From Humulus lupulus (lineage: Eukaryota; Streptophyta; Magnoliopsida; Rosales; Cannabaceae), in the NCBI RefSeq assembly GCF_963169125.1, contig NC_084793.1, positions 42,341,578 through 42,405,577 of the forward strand: a stretch of DNA of 64,000 nucleotides, written 5' to 3'. Both the position numbers and the translations under genes were made by a program. Below are positions 40,676 to 52,380 of the stretch, in pieces; the first letter of the stretch is position 1, and each line of letters starts with the position of its first letter. Below the pieces are notes generated by a model. The model saw nothing but the letters and a program-made list of their open reading frames with translations. It was not told the origin of the DNA and searched no databases.

Positions 40676-43052
40676 TGTAACGCCCCAATTTGCCTTACTT
40701 TTCAAAAATATATCATTTTTGTACTAAACTTAGTAAAATACCAAATTAATATTGAAAATACCTTAGTGGGTTTTATTTCATCATAATAAAATGGAAGGAA
40801 CCTTCAAAGTTCAAATCAAAACAAACAAGTCTTAATGTAAATCAAATAAAATAACAACCAAAAAATAAATAAGGCTTCTTGGCGTCATCCAGACCGATAG
40901 CGCGTTCATAGCTCCTCGCAACATACACACGTACTTGGAACCCACTTCGCTCACCATCCATTCTAAGCTTATGCCGCTAATTATTACTTGAAGAGGAAGA
41001 GAAAAGGGGGGGTGAGATAATGCCCAGTAAGGAAGTAACAAACAATACAACCAAACGTCTTATATCACCAATTTATCAATCATGATGTAATAGACAATAC
41101 CCATGTCTCAACAATACAATAACAGTTCTCAATATTTTGACAGATATAACTCATGTCTCAACACTAAATCACAATATTAAACAATTATGCTATACTCATA
41201 GCACACAATTCTGATAATCATCTAGAAGGGAAACTCTGCCCCAACTAAATAGGGAATTTAAACCATATCCATCCTAAGTTGAACCCGACATGTCTGCCAA
41301 TACATATCAGGCTATACACACATACTAACATTTCTCTCCTTTTCACAAACACATTCAACAATGTCAATACTCACAAACAGATTCAATATTGTCAATATTC
41401 TCAATACATTAACCAATGTACATATTCTCAAATAATATAAATATTCTCATACATTTAAAAATGTAAAAAATTATAGACTTCCACCAAGTTAAACATAGCC
41501 ACATAAATACTCCCTTACCTTAGGTCCAAGCAATAAGTAAGATAACAGTCTTCACAATAGGTCTAACATGAATACATAATCCATACAAGTTAGAAAACAC
41601 ACTTGTATCCTAAGTCAAGATCTTTTATTTTATTTTATTCGGACCTCTGCATAACTTGTGTTGTGACAATACATTAACAGATTCATAAATTCTTGGGTTA
41701 CTTCTATATGCTTTACTTATTTCCAAGCACCAACAATTTAACAGATTTCTAGCATGCTTATTACCAATGTTAACATGCTCAATATTTATCTTGATCAACA
41801 AATATTACATTCTAATATAAGACCTATATGGCTTAATTCTATAGGCTATTTTACATGTACTAACAACACCAATATATGAAGAGAAATTCTTGACCTCCTT
41901 GTAACAACCTTGTCCGAAAACCCTAGAGAGTTGAGAGTGTGTTCTTGGTGTTCTTAAGAGCCTAAACACAATATCAAGAATGTAATTACCATGAAGAAGA
42001 GGATTTGATCCTTTAGGAGAAGAAGAGAATTATAACGATGTAGAAACTTAAAAGAAAAATAGATTTCAAGAACAAACTCACACTATGGTTTCCTTTTCTT
42101 CTTCTTCTTCTTCTTCCTCGAGCTATCTCTCTCTCTTTCTCTCTCTAAATTTTATGGCCCTCTGTCTCTCTCTCTTTCTCTAGTGACTGAAACCTTGGAA
42201 TGGTGTGAAGAATGAGAGCTCTTGCTCCTCTATTTATAGGGATTCAAGGCCTTGGAGTGCAAGAATGAGTAAACAATCTCATTGATTGTCCTAAGCTAAA
42301 ATGGTAAGTTTCTATTCCTAATTTACCCCCGTGATTTATGCACCCCAATCACATTACACTAGGACCTTGTATCTAGTCTAGGTTCATGATTCTACACAAG
42401 AATGGAAACTGGTTAGATTTTCTCACCCCTGGTGACCTGACACCTTACGACCTGTTTTCGACCATGTTAGCCTATGAATACGACTTCGAGCCCTTCATGA
42501 CATCTGTAGATCTTTTCAAGTGCTTTCAAACAGTATCTGTGAATCCGAATCCTCTAGCTCAAGATATGAGTGTTTCTTTACAGCTGCCTCAAAAGCTATG
42601 AATTTTTCTAGTGATTAAGTTAGCCAATATTGTCTATCACCATATTTGTTTCCTTATTTGCACACTCCTTGATTATATTATGATATTTTATTATTTATTA
42701 ATGAATTTTCTAAAATATTCTATACCCTATTTCTAACTATTCTAGAATTATACTGTTATCATTTTAAATAAAAAAATTAAATAAATAATAGAAAAGATTA
42801 CTAACTATTAAGGAATCAACATGGATCACATGTCACATGCCCACACATGTGCCATGCACACACGTGCACCATAGTCTACATGTTTGCATGTATGCAAAGC
42901 ATGCATGCTTACGTACATTACAAGTCACGAAAACCAATATCATGCAACCAAGCATTTTCACACTATAATTATTTTAATCATATATTCTAATTTCTAACAC
43001 AACAATGTTCACAAAAAAATTAATTTATAACAAAAAATTTCTATTCGCTACA
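40676..43052 (-). repeat. 5' LTR of element A
   Basis: 2377 bp, TGTAGCGAATAG (at 43052) to GGGGCGTTACA (at 40676) on the minus strand. Its first 577 bp match the fragment at 20826-21428. It contains (CTT)n and (CT)n tracts at 42095-42180, a promoter core near 42235 and a (+)-strand open frame 42386-42601, which lies in U3 antisense to the element. Confidence 0.9.
42231..42238 (-). promoter_or_regulatory. TATA box of A 5' LTR
   Basis: TATAAATA on the minus strand in CCCTATAAATAGAGGAG context, just upstream of the CT/GA-rich leader. A likely start of A transcription. Confidence 0.7.
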
Positions 43053-43902
43053 GAATCGCAGTCGAGGTCGTCCTGATTCTCGCACCGGACCTGAGGTAAG
43101 AAAACTGTCACATATACAAGAGCAAGGCATTGGACTTTATATCGATATGCGAACGGTTATAACCATATACTTGAATGTTTAGATAGGGTAATGTACCGTT
43201 GTTTTTATATTTGTATCTATTGCATATGGTTGCATTATATCTATTAATGGTTGATCGACATGGGTCGTATTCAGCAATAATCATGTGGAATATAGGCCGT
43301 GATGGCTTGGCAACTATTGGGGTGTTGTATACACTCGCCCGGCACAGGACGTAGGCTTGGCACCCCAGCGATGCACCTCACTCGACACAGGCTGTGTAAA
43401 CTATTTATATATATTGAAATGAATTCATTTGTTATCTGCGAAGCATGCTATTTGTTGTTTATGTTTAATTGGATATTTAGTATGTTTTGTTGGGTTTTCT
43501 TGTTGTGCCTTGGCTCACGGGTTCTCTATGATGCAGGTAAGGGCAAGGGGAAAGTCGACCAACCATGAGTTGGAGGGCTTTGGTGTGACACATACATGTT
43601 CGGCCTACTCGACTGCCATGGTCGGAATATTTTGTGGAACTTAGATTAAAAGTCTACTTTTGTCGCTTAGGCTGACTATTTTGAGAACATTAAATGTAAT
43701 TGTATTTTATTTAAAATATTTTGGGATCCCTTGTAAATGTGTAAAGTTTTAATGAAAATTTTTATTTGTTTCGACCAAAATTTTTAGTTCATAAACCTTT
43801 ATTTAATCTTAATTAAACTTTAGAGTTCAAATGACTCATTTAACGAGTTAAGCACTATTTTAAACACACACTGTTACAGTCTTGGAGTAGTAAGGCGTTA
43901 GA
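43053..43902 (+). repeat. Right part of LTR B (target of A)
   Basis: Chromovirus-type LTR sequence in plus orientation: CTGAGGTAAGAAAACTGTC (43092), GGCTCACGGGTTCT (43510), TGCAGGTAAGGGC (43533), TTTTGGGATCCC (43724), and an end ACAGTCTTGGAGTAGTAAGG then CGTTAGA (mutated CGTTACA). Its left part should lie to the left of A, outside the window. No primer site follows, so it is a solo or 3' LTR. Confidence 0.75.
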
Positions 43903-44589
43903 ACATGCCCACATGATTCATTATTGTCTTTAACTCTTTGTGTTTGAACAAAATCTCCCGAGCAATATATGTTTCCTAAAATGGAAACATCCGTACTAAA
44001 TCTTTCTCAATTTTCACTATGCTTTGTTACGTGTCCCCTGCTGTCTAAATCAACTTTGGGGTATGCCCTCCAAAGAACTGAACTTCAAAAAAACCAAATG
44101 GTGGATGCCTACAAGAAAATTCTCTGATGCTTTAGCTAGTTTTCCTTCTCTCTAGTTTTTGACAGAGTTACTGTATAGCGAAAGTTCGGAAAGAAAAAAA
44201 GTCCTCGTGCAAATGACAAATTCAGCTATTTATAGAGAAAATAGTAAAGAAAATGTTTAGGATGACTTATCGACATTGGTCCACGTGTCCTTTTCAAATT
44301 CCTTCCCCACTCAATGTAACTGACTTTCCCTCGCCTTGTAGAGGCTTCTGCCTCTTATCAGAGGCTTATGCCTCCGCCTCTTCTTACCTTCTCGTGAGAT
44401 GTCTATCAAAACACACTCTTAGTAAAACACACGTTTTGATGATATCCTTGAAAATAACACAATCATCAACATGACAATGTTAGTCACGTGAGCATAATAT
44501 TCTTTTAAATGCACTCGCGATATATTATTATAAATATTATATCATACAAGTATAAAAAAGGAAACTTAATTAACATGTGGGAAAACTAT
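43903..44589. other. Non-coding sequence, no feature identified
   Basis: No ORF with a recognisable domain. A minus-strand TATA-like CTATAAATAGCTG (44239-44227) could belong to an unrecognised LTR or promoter. Confidence 0.5.
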
Positions 44590-45420
44590 CCTCACACTTT
44601 GTTTGGTAGGAGGGATCAAAAGAAGGATGGATTCAAGGCTAAGGATTGGGTTGATCAATCCTTAGCTATCTTTTGTTTGGTAGGGAGGAAGGGGGAAGGG
44701 TGTGGATCGCCAATCCACTTTGTCCCACCAAAAACTATAATCCCTTATTAGGAGGGATTGAAATAGAAGTATTATCTCTTTGTTTTGTATGGTGGATTGA
44801 AGGAAGGATGGATGAAGGTGTGTGGAAAGAAGTTATCCATCCTTAGGTTATTTTTTGTTTGGTAAGAAGGAAGGATACCAAAGGAAGGAAATAACTATGG
44901 ATAGTATATCCCTAGGGTCCACATAAAACAATCCATCCATATATGAGTGGATTGTTGAACAAAAAAGATACAAATTTCTTAAATATTAAAATGACTAACT
45001 TTTTAATATTTTTATTTATTTTAAATTGTAAAAAAGGTTATTCGTTTCTTTCATTCCTATTACACCAAACAAGTTGAAGGATTGCCATTCTCCTCTCTCT
45101 CTATCTTCTTCTCCATCCTTCTTAGTTAATTCATCATTCATTCTCCCCCATCCTTTGATTTGAGGTATATTTCTCTTTTTTGCCCTTAAAAGTAAACAAT
45201 AAAAATAAAACTAATATGTATAATATGGTAAATATGTTAATAATTATTTATAATTTTTATTTTTCTTTTTTAATAATTTTTTCTTCCTTTCCAATTTACC
45301 AAACAACTTTCAAGTAAACACCCAATCCATTCCCTCATTTCATCTTTCACACCTCCATATACAATTCATCTTTAGCCCACTCCGTCTTTCTTAACTTTCA
45401 AGGAAATAAATATTTTTTAT
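44590..45420. repeat. MITE-like modules with TTTGTTTGGTA motif
   Basis: TTTGTTTGGTA or close variants occur in direct orientation near 44598, 44674, 44780 and 44857, and inverted (TACCAAACAA type) near 45063 and 45297. They are interspersed with GGAAGGATGG words. A hairpin with perfect 10-bp arms, CTAAGGATTG and CAATCCTTAG, lies at 44639-44665. This looks like several nested or tandem terminal-inverted-repeat elements, but I could not fix ends or a target duplication. Confidence 0.4.
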
Positions 45421-46332
45421 TCTGTTATAAAAAAATCTCATCCACTAATATTGTTTTAAAAAAAATCCCACTATTACATTAAAGCATTGTTATTACGTTA
45501 GAGCATTGATACGATGCACCTATGATGCCTAACACCATATACCACTATTGATACAATTTACTATCAGATCCTACATATTCTGGCCTTATAAGAATATTCA
45601 TTACATTATGACTTATGACTACTAGCTGTTATGAGTTACAATTATATTTGTAAGGATTTTCATGTGTCATCTCTGTGTCATCATATTGTATGTATGTCTT
45701 CCCAACTCTTTCCAGTCCCCCTTCATAAAAATTGAGCTTTTTTTCCTCCTGGAGTGAATCATTATTCAAATACTTTCATCCTATGTTGCCTTTGCATTAT
45801 GTTTTCCTTCTTTTGTTAGTATTGCCTTTATCAACCTTCTTTTGTGTTTTTCCCCCTTCTTTTTCTTCCTATTCGTTCTTTCTACTGTCTAGACCCCACT
45901 AGTCAGAATGTTTTCCCTTTCTCATATATCTCATTCTAGAAACTTGGGTCTCTTGTCTATTCCTGAACACACTTTGAACCTATCTTCGAACATAAGTAAA
46001 TGTGTCTGATTTGCCCATCGAAGTGTTTATACTAAAATGACCCCTTCAAAAGTATTGAGTTTAACAGTTGTGCGAAGAATATTGGCTCAAGCTTAGAACC
46101 TTCCTCAATATATTTCCATTGCTCAACATAAGGGTACCTTCTACAAACATGTTCCATACTTTTGATTCAATAGTGAAGCAAACAAAAAAAATTATGGACA
46201 TGCACCTTCGCTACATTAATGAAGACCAATCTATTCTTAAAGACTGGTGCCTAGACTTGCTACCTTCATAAATATATTTTGACACAAGGGTATTTTGGAT
46301 TATATATTTTCAGTTCAATCTCACTTAGATAA
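45421..46332. other. AT-rich non-coding sequence
   Basis: No supported gene or repeat. A 67-codon open frame at 46068-46271 shows no domain. Confidence 0.5.
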
Positions 46333-47703
46333 TGTTGATTCTTAGTATTTCTTGTGCTTTTAACTTTATTTTATGAGTTTTTGATTTGTAGGCTACAATA
46401 CATTTTATTAGGAGTAAATTTACAAAGTTTGTCCAATGTGTGGTTAGATGATTAATGGGAGACAAAAAGACTCAAGAAAATAAAGTTTAGAAGAAGTTTG
46501 AAGTGCTTTGAAAGTCCCTAAACTTGAGACTTAAGGCTGGAGGGCAGGAAAACCTAGGCAGCGACCTAGGGATTGAAGAGAAGTAAAAACACATTGAAGT
46601 CGTGGTGGATACATTCTAGGCTGCGGCCTAGAAGGCCTGAAAATCTTCTAGGGTGCGGCGGTGAAGAATGCAGACCATGACCTAATCCTGCGTTTTAGTG
46701 CGAAACATGCTGAGGTTGCGGCAGTGAATATCCCAGGCCATGACCTATGACTTTTTTTAGCTTTAAAATTTTAAATTTAAATGCAATTAAAGTGGACTAT
46801 AATAGGGAAATTAGGGAAAGTTCCAAAATAATTTTTAATTGCATTTTGTAGACTTAGACTCAGAGAAAGCTTAAGAGAGGAGGAGAATTCATCATCTTTA
46901 TTAGCATTCTAGTTTTTTCTTCTCCTCTTAAACTCTATTATTTTGAATTGTGTTTTTTATTATGTTTGAGATTATGGAGTATCTTAAGGGTTATTTCAAA
47001 ACCCTGGACATGAGTTCTTGATTTCAATGATGATTATTTTTCTTCTTATTCCTTGATATTGAATTGCTTATATTCTTCAATGCTTAATTTTATGACTATT
47101 GTTTTAATCTTGTAAAGGGGACCCTTAAATAGGATTTTACTTTAGTCTACCATCATCTTAGGGTTTCTATTCACCTAATGAAGAATAAAACCTAAGTTAA
47201 ATAAATCACACTCTTGTTGGGTTTGTTGCTTTTATTAACTCATCTCCATGGAGAGTAATATTTTTGCTAGATTAAATCTAAGGTGCTTTTCCATTAAGAT
47301 GTTTAGCAAAAAGAATTTATTAAGAGCACTTCTCTTTAATAAAGTACATTTGCGAGATTTGGGATAATGGCTGCTTATGTGTTATTTGCGGAGTTAATAA
47401 TTTAATTTGGAATGGGGAATAATGTAATCCTTGCTAAACTTGAATGATTGTTAAAGGTACAGAGTTGACTCTTAACTATTTCTTAAAATCATTGTTATCA
47501 GTACAATTGCTTCGTTCACTATTTTATGTTATTTTTAATTGTCAAAGTTTGAAATCCCCTTTTTAACTCCTATTTATAATTTTGAGTAATAAAGTGATTG
47601 TTAGTCATTGTGAGTTTGACATTTATTTACCACTACATTGAAGTTGTTGGAAAAATTAAGAAAAGAATATAATTAAATTTAGTACGGCAGACGACACGCA
47701 TCA
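46333..47703 (+). repeat. 5' LTR of element E
   Basis: The right end ACACGCATCA is set by the primer site. The left end TGTTGATTCTTAG is a best guess. It has a GC word zone at 46555-46750 (CTAGGCTGCGGCCTAG, GAGGTTGCGGCAGTG, GGCCATGACCTATG). The remainder is AT-rich. Confidence 0.65.
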
Positions 47704-47709
47704 AGTTTT

Positions 47710-47727
47710 TGGCGCCATTACTGATGA
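47710..47727 (+). promoter_or_regulatory. Primer binding site of E (degenerate)
   Basis: TGGCGCCATTACTGATGA resembles the tRNA-Asp-type site at 54799 with several, mostly G-to-A, changes. Confidence 0.7.
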
Positions 47728-47802
47728 CTATTTTAATTTTTATTATTAATCATACCAATTTTCTATCTTACTAACTCTTTGTTGTTGGCATTTTAGGTGT
47801 AT

Positions 47803-49290
47803 ATGTATGGCGAAGATACTCAAGACATACTTCAAGCAATAAAGTAATATCTTAAGACATTGTCATCTTGCTCTTCTCGCACTATCACTGATAATCCACT
47901 CTTTAAACATTCAGCAAAAAGAGTCAATCCTATACAAGTGCTATTACCATATGAAAATGACTCAAACTCAAATTCATCAATTAAATCCCATATGGAAAGG
48001 GCTTAGGATAGGACTCTGAAAGAGTTTGCGGCGCTGGATCTAGATCATCAACCATTATGTATACGGTATTCGACTATAGATGTCAACTTCGAACTAAAGT
48101 TGAGTCTCATTCACTTATTACCATCTTTCCACGGGCTTTCAGGAGAGGACCTAAACAAACACTTGACAGAGTTTCATATTGTATGTTCTAGTATGAAACA
48201 AGACGTAGTGACTGAAGAGCATCTCAAGTTAAGAGCCTTTCCATTTTCTCTGAAGGACGCCGCTGAGGAATGACTCTACTATCTTCCATCTGGAACTGTC
48301 AATACATGGAATGAGATGAAAACAATGTTTCTGTAGTGGTATTTACCTGCATTTAAGGTTTGAAGTATTATGAAGGAAATCTGTGGCATTCGCCAAAAAA
48401 CTAGGGAGTCTTTGTATGACCATTAGGAAAGAATCAAGCAATTATGTGCTAGTTGCCCCCATCATTAGATAAGTGAACAACTCCTTATCCAATATTTTTA
48501 TGAAGGATTGTTACCATTGTATGAGAGTATGATTGATGCAACAAGTGGGGAAACTTTGGTGGATAAGACTCCCTCCGCAACAAGAAGCTTAATGTGGCTG
48601 TCAATTCTCAGTTGTTCGGTATTCTACAGGAAGTACCAATAAAGAGCGTAGATGAAATGAGTTCACAGGTAGAGCAACAATTGGCTCAATTGACATATAT
48701 GATGCAACAAATGACAAAGGGCCAACAAGTGAGACCTTGCAAAATATGTCAAGTGGTGGGGCACGCTATTGATGCATGCCTTACACTACTAGAAGGAGTT
48801 TAAGAGCAAGCTAACACTATTGGTGGATTTGTTGGGTAACCAAGGCCAAAATATTACCCTTACTCCAATACTTATAATGAGAGATGGATGGATCATCCTA
48901 ATTTTTTATATGGTAACCAACAACAAGCTGCACCTACTTGACCATTTGGATTTAATTATCAGCAAAGAACTCAGAAGACTTACATGCCTCGCCCTCAACA
49001 GCCTCCTTATGCAGCTCTATAAGATGAAAAGCCATCTCTTGCTGATATGCTTAAAACTTTGGTTGCCATTAATATTCAAACTTAAACCACTCTCCAAAGC
49101 ATATCACCCACTTTTCAAAGCACTCAAGCTTCTATCAAGAATTTGCATAATACTATGGGTCAAATTGCTATATCTTTGAGTAGGGGAAAGCTACAAAATT
49201 ATGGGAAGTTGCCTTCACGACTTGAGAGAAATCTAAAGGAGAACGCAAAATTGGTGCAAACTTTTAATGCTGAAAAAAAAGCGAAGTGAT
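47803..49290 (+). pseudogene. gag: Gag of Athila-like element E
   Basis: A gag reading frame with many stops. LPSFHGLSGEDLNKHLTEFH (48120), LRAFPFSLKDAAEE (48230), NTWNEMKTMFL, KEICGIRQKTRESLYD (48375), CPHH and SEQLLIQYFYEGLLPLYESM (48475) follow the order of Athila-type gag. The nucleocapsid knuckle is intact: CKICQVVGHAIDAC near 48738-48779, CX2CX4HX4C. Beyond it the glutamine/proline-rich tail (FNYQQRTQKTYMPRPQQPPY near 48950) and KLPSRLERNLKENAK are readable. It would build the particle. Inactive. Confidence 0.85.
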
Positions 49291-50102
49291 TTTTGTAATT
49301 AAAATGCAAAAAATAATTAATAATGTAAATTCCACATATTTTAACTTGCCCTTAGATTATTAGACCTTGTTTTGCAATTAAACTCAATTTTTTTTTCTTT
49401 TAAATTCTCAACCTTTCTTTTCTATTCTATTAATTACAAAAGTTAAAGAAACCACGTACCCATCCACAAAAACAAAATGCCATATTATTATTATTGAATT
49501 TAAGAAAGATGCTTATGATAGATATTCTATTTTATGATCATACTTTTACCATATATGGGTACACTATTTGCACTAATTTTGTATGCCTCTTTTTATTTAT
49601 TTTGGCAGTCATTGATAAGGAATTTTTATAGAGAAATTTACATTTGGCACATTTTTTTTATCATTTTAATTCTAAAGCTTTAAGCAATCTTAATTCAAAA
49701 AATATCGTTGTTTTTTACTGTTTTTTTGCAAATAATATAACAGTATATTACTTCTTTCTCTCTCTCTTTCTTTCCTCTATTTTCTCCACAACTTTAAAAT
49801 AAAATTCATGCCACACCACTGGTCATTTGGGCTCAATAGCGACGTACTCTTCAAACTGATCATTTTGATATGTGGAAAACACATACCTTCTCGCCATCAC
49901 TGAAATCAAAAGCAGCCACTTGGTTGCTTACGATACCAATCAGATATTGATTAGTTACTCTTCTACAAAAAAACTTGATTTTAGTTAATTAGCTCCAAGC
50001 TTATTTTGAAATTTAGTTAATAGATTCTATTATGTATGAAAAGTAACTTTGTAGCTGATTTCTAATTTATTAAGTAAAAGTTAAATAAAAGAGTCTAAAA
50101 AA
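49291..50102. other. AT-rich sequence, nothing identified
   Basis: Poly-A/T runs only; no ORF or repeat I can support. Confidence 0.5.
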
Positions 50103-50970
50103 TGTTCATTATTTGCTATGATTTAAAAGTAACATGTATGATTTTTTTTTCTTTGCTTGGTTAATCAGTATACTTCTATAATTCACATGTAAAAAATATG
50201 AGTGATTAATACATGCATTATATATATTTTAAAAAAGTTACTATGTAGTATACTAAATATAACCATTTACTAAATATGACAACTTTATATACTATTTGTT
50301 AACTAATTGTTTGTAAAATAGGATTGAAGGTAACCAAGATGTATCTTAAATAATAAGATACCATAATATAGCATAAAAATAACTAATCGGTATCTTAAGA
50401 TATCTACAAATAAAGTTTGGAGATAGCCAAAATGTATATGAATTAATATGATCTAAAAATTAAGCTTTTTATGAAAAAGTAACTAATTGGTATCTTATTG
50501 ACATTGCAAGTAACCAAAAATGTGCATTATTTTGTTATGATTTTAAGTAACTTGTAAGTTTTTAAAAAAAAAAAAGTAACTTGTAAGTTTCTTTTTTTGA
50601 TTGGTTAATTAGAATACCTCTATAAATCACATGTAAAATATATGGTGACTAAAATGTGTATTATAATTTTTTCAAAAAGGGTTACTATGTAATATGCTAA
50701 ATAAACCCATTTATTAATTATGACAACTTGTTATAATATATGGCAATTCATTAGTTTTTGAAATAAGTTTGAAGGTTACCAAAATATATCTTAAATAGTA
50801 AGATACCATAATATAACTTAAAAATAACTAAATGGTATATTAAGATGTCTACAAATTATTTTTGGAGGTAACCAAAAGGTATCTCAAATATTATGACCTA
50901 AAAATAAAGCTTTTTTCTTTATAAAAAAGTGACCAGTTGGTATCTTATCAATATCTCTAAGAAACCAAAA
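50103..50970. repeat. Tandem duplication, units of 418 and 450 bp
   Basis: TGTTCATTATTTGCTATGAT at 50103 recurs as TGTGCATTATTTTGTTATGA at 50521. The rest follows in order in both units: GGTTAATCAG / GGTTAATTAG, TTACTATGTA, GGTAACCAAGATGTATCTTA / GGTTACCAAAATATATCTTA, AAGATACCATAATATA, TTGGTATCTTAT. Unit 2 is longer mainly because GTAACTTGTAAGTTT is duplicated around an A-run. No coding. Confidence 0.85.
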
Positions 50971-51870
50971 GGTAACTTTATACATCCCAAAAAACAAAAA
51001 TTTGAAAAGTGGGATTTTCCTATTTTCTTCAAAATCTGGTACATCATGTAGAGATGGTACAATATTTGTGTAATTAAGTTTTTCTAAGGTATTTTTAGAG
51101 TTAAGTTACATTATATGTATATATATATATGTAAATTTCTATTTATTTTAAACATGGGAGATATCATTTCAAATAAATGTGATTTAGTTGAAGATGTTAT
51201 CTTATTAAGATTAAAAAGATTAAAATTTTGACAAAATTGGTGTAAGTTTAGAAAGTTGGTGATGATTTTTTACACTAAATTGTTGGGTTTAAGGGTGAAG
51301 GATAGGTTAGGCCTGCAGTTAGCCTAAGTTAATCTATGACTTTTTCTTTAAGAATTTTCACTTTTAAGGATTTATTTTCCCATAATTTTGTATACAAATT
51401 GGTTCATGCCATAATTTTACTCTTAATAAAGTTTTATTGATTTGGAAGGGTGTGTTTGTAATTTGATTATTATTCTTTTAGTTTATTTATTTTCTTATAT
51501 TATTTTTATATAACTAATTTTATATTAAATTTTTCTTTGGTTGTTTTGCAATTTTTTTTAATATGAATTGTGTTTATTATTTTATTTATTTATTATAAAC
51601 AATTTTTTCTTATTTTTTTAGATTGTACATTTATTTTTTCAAATCTTGGGTAAGGTAACCAGTTACTTGATTGATCTTTGACAATTATGTAAAAAAAAAA
51701 TCCTAGAGCTAGGTTAGATTACATGTACCACGAGGAGTAACCTTCTGCCATAAGAGGGGTGACAAGTTACCTATTTTAAATATAAAAAGAAACATGAAAT
51801 TTGAATGAATAAGAGGAAGAACACTTCATTAAAAAAATGAATAAGAAGTAACTATGATTTTAGTAACATA
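50971..51870. other. AT-rich sequence with GGTAACC words
   Basis: No gene seen. A short (TA)n run lies near 51118. GGTAACCAGTTAC occurs at 51654, linking this stretch to the repeats on both sides. Confidence 0.45.
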
Positions 51871-52009
51871 GGTAACCAGTTACCACAAAGAACCCAGAAA
51901 TATACACACACATTAGAACATGAAGGTAACCAATTACCCCCAGAAATATACACACATAGAACGCGAAGGTAACCAATTACCCTCAGAAATATACACACAA
52001 ATAACGAAT
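51871..52009. repeat. Short tandem repeat, 54 + 43 + about 42 bp
   Basis: Three units start GGTAACCAGTTACC (51871), GGTAACCAATTACC (51925) and GGTAACCAATTACC (51968). Each is followed by CAGAAATATACACACA. Each unit opens with a palindrome (GGTAAC-CA-GTTACC or GGTAA-CCAA-TTACC). Confidence 0.9.
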
Positions 52010-52380
52010 TTGTGTGGTTGGGGTTTGGACTCAAGTTTCAGCAGAGGAGTTTTTGCTATGTTAATTGCTATAATATCTTTCATTTTGCTGATGTATTTTT
52101 GTTTAATTCTAAGTTCCTATATGTGATTAGTTTTCCCATAAATTGAATTTTTGTTAATTAAATTTTTCCATACAAATTATGAAAAATTTAATTCCCATAT
52201 TTTTACAAAGTAATGGCTAAAAAGTCATATGAAAAATTCCGTGAGTTAACCTATAGATCTACTCTAGCAACCCTTATTAAGGGTAAAAATTTATCATTAC
52301 CTTGTTAGGTGCTAATCATTGTGTTGGCCACATGGCCAATGATGTCCTTAGCCACCCTTATCACCTAAATCTGGGTGGTA
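52010..52380. other. Non-coding sequence, nothing identified
   Basis: AT-rich; no supported feature. Confidence 0.45.

Larger units (their letters stand above)
20826..43052 (-). mobile_element. Chromovirus A (Ty3/gypsy), minus strand, heavily nested
   Basis: 5' LTR 40676-43052, primer site 40672-40661, extra ORF 40628-39782, gag 39505-38311, protease 38310-37855, RT and RNase H relic 37854-36694, integrase 36693-33260 (interrupted), integrase end and chromodomain 22030-21429, polypurine tract 21447-21429, and a 603-bp piece of 3' LTR 21428-20826. That piece matches the right end of the 5' LTR (42476-43052). The rest of the 3' LTR lies beyond G1, outside the window. G2 (TCATC) and a solo LTR (TGCCC) sit inside. 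The right flank GAATC (43053-43057) should recur at the unseen left end. The element has many stops and an RNase H deletion. Confidence 0.88.
46333..49290 (+). mobile_element. Athila-like element E, 5' half
   Basis: 5' LTR (about 46333-47703), primer site 47710 and degenerate gag 47803-49290. Protease, RT, integrase and 3' LTR are not found before 54372, so the element is truncated after gag. Confidence 0.8.

Noticed and set aside
42095..42180. CTT/CT tract as a regulatory element
   Set aside because: It is a simple microsatellite in the transcribed leader of A's LTR; no further evidence of function.
46068..46271. Small host gene
   Set aside because: 67 codons, no domain, no promoter or splice context I could support.
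51852..52034. 60-codon minus-strand ORF
   Set aside because: It is a translation of the 43-bp tandem repeat.
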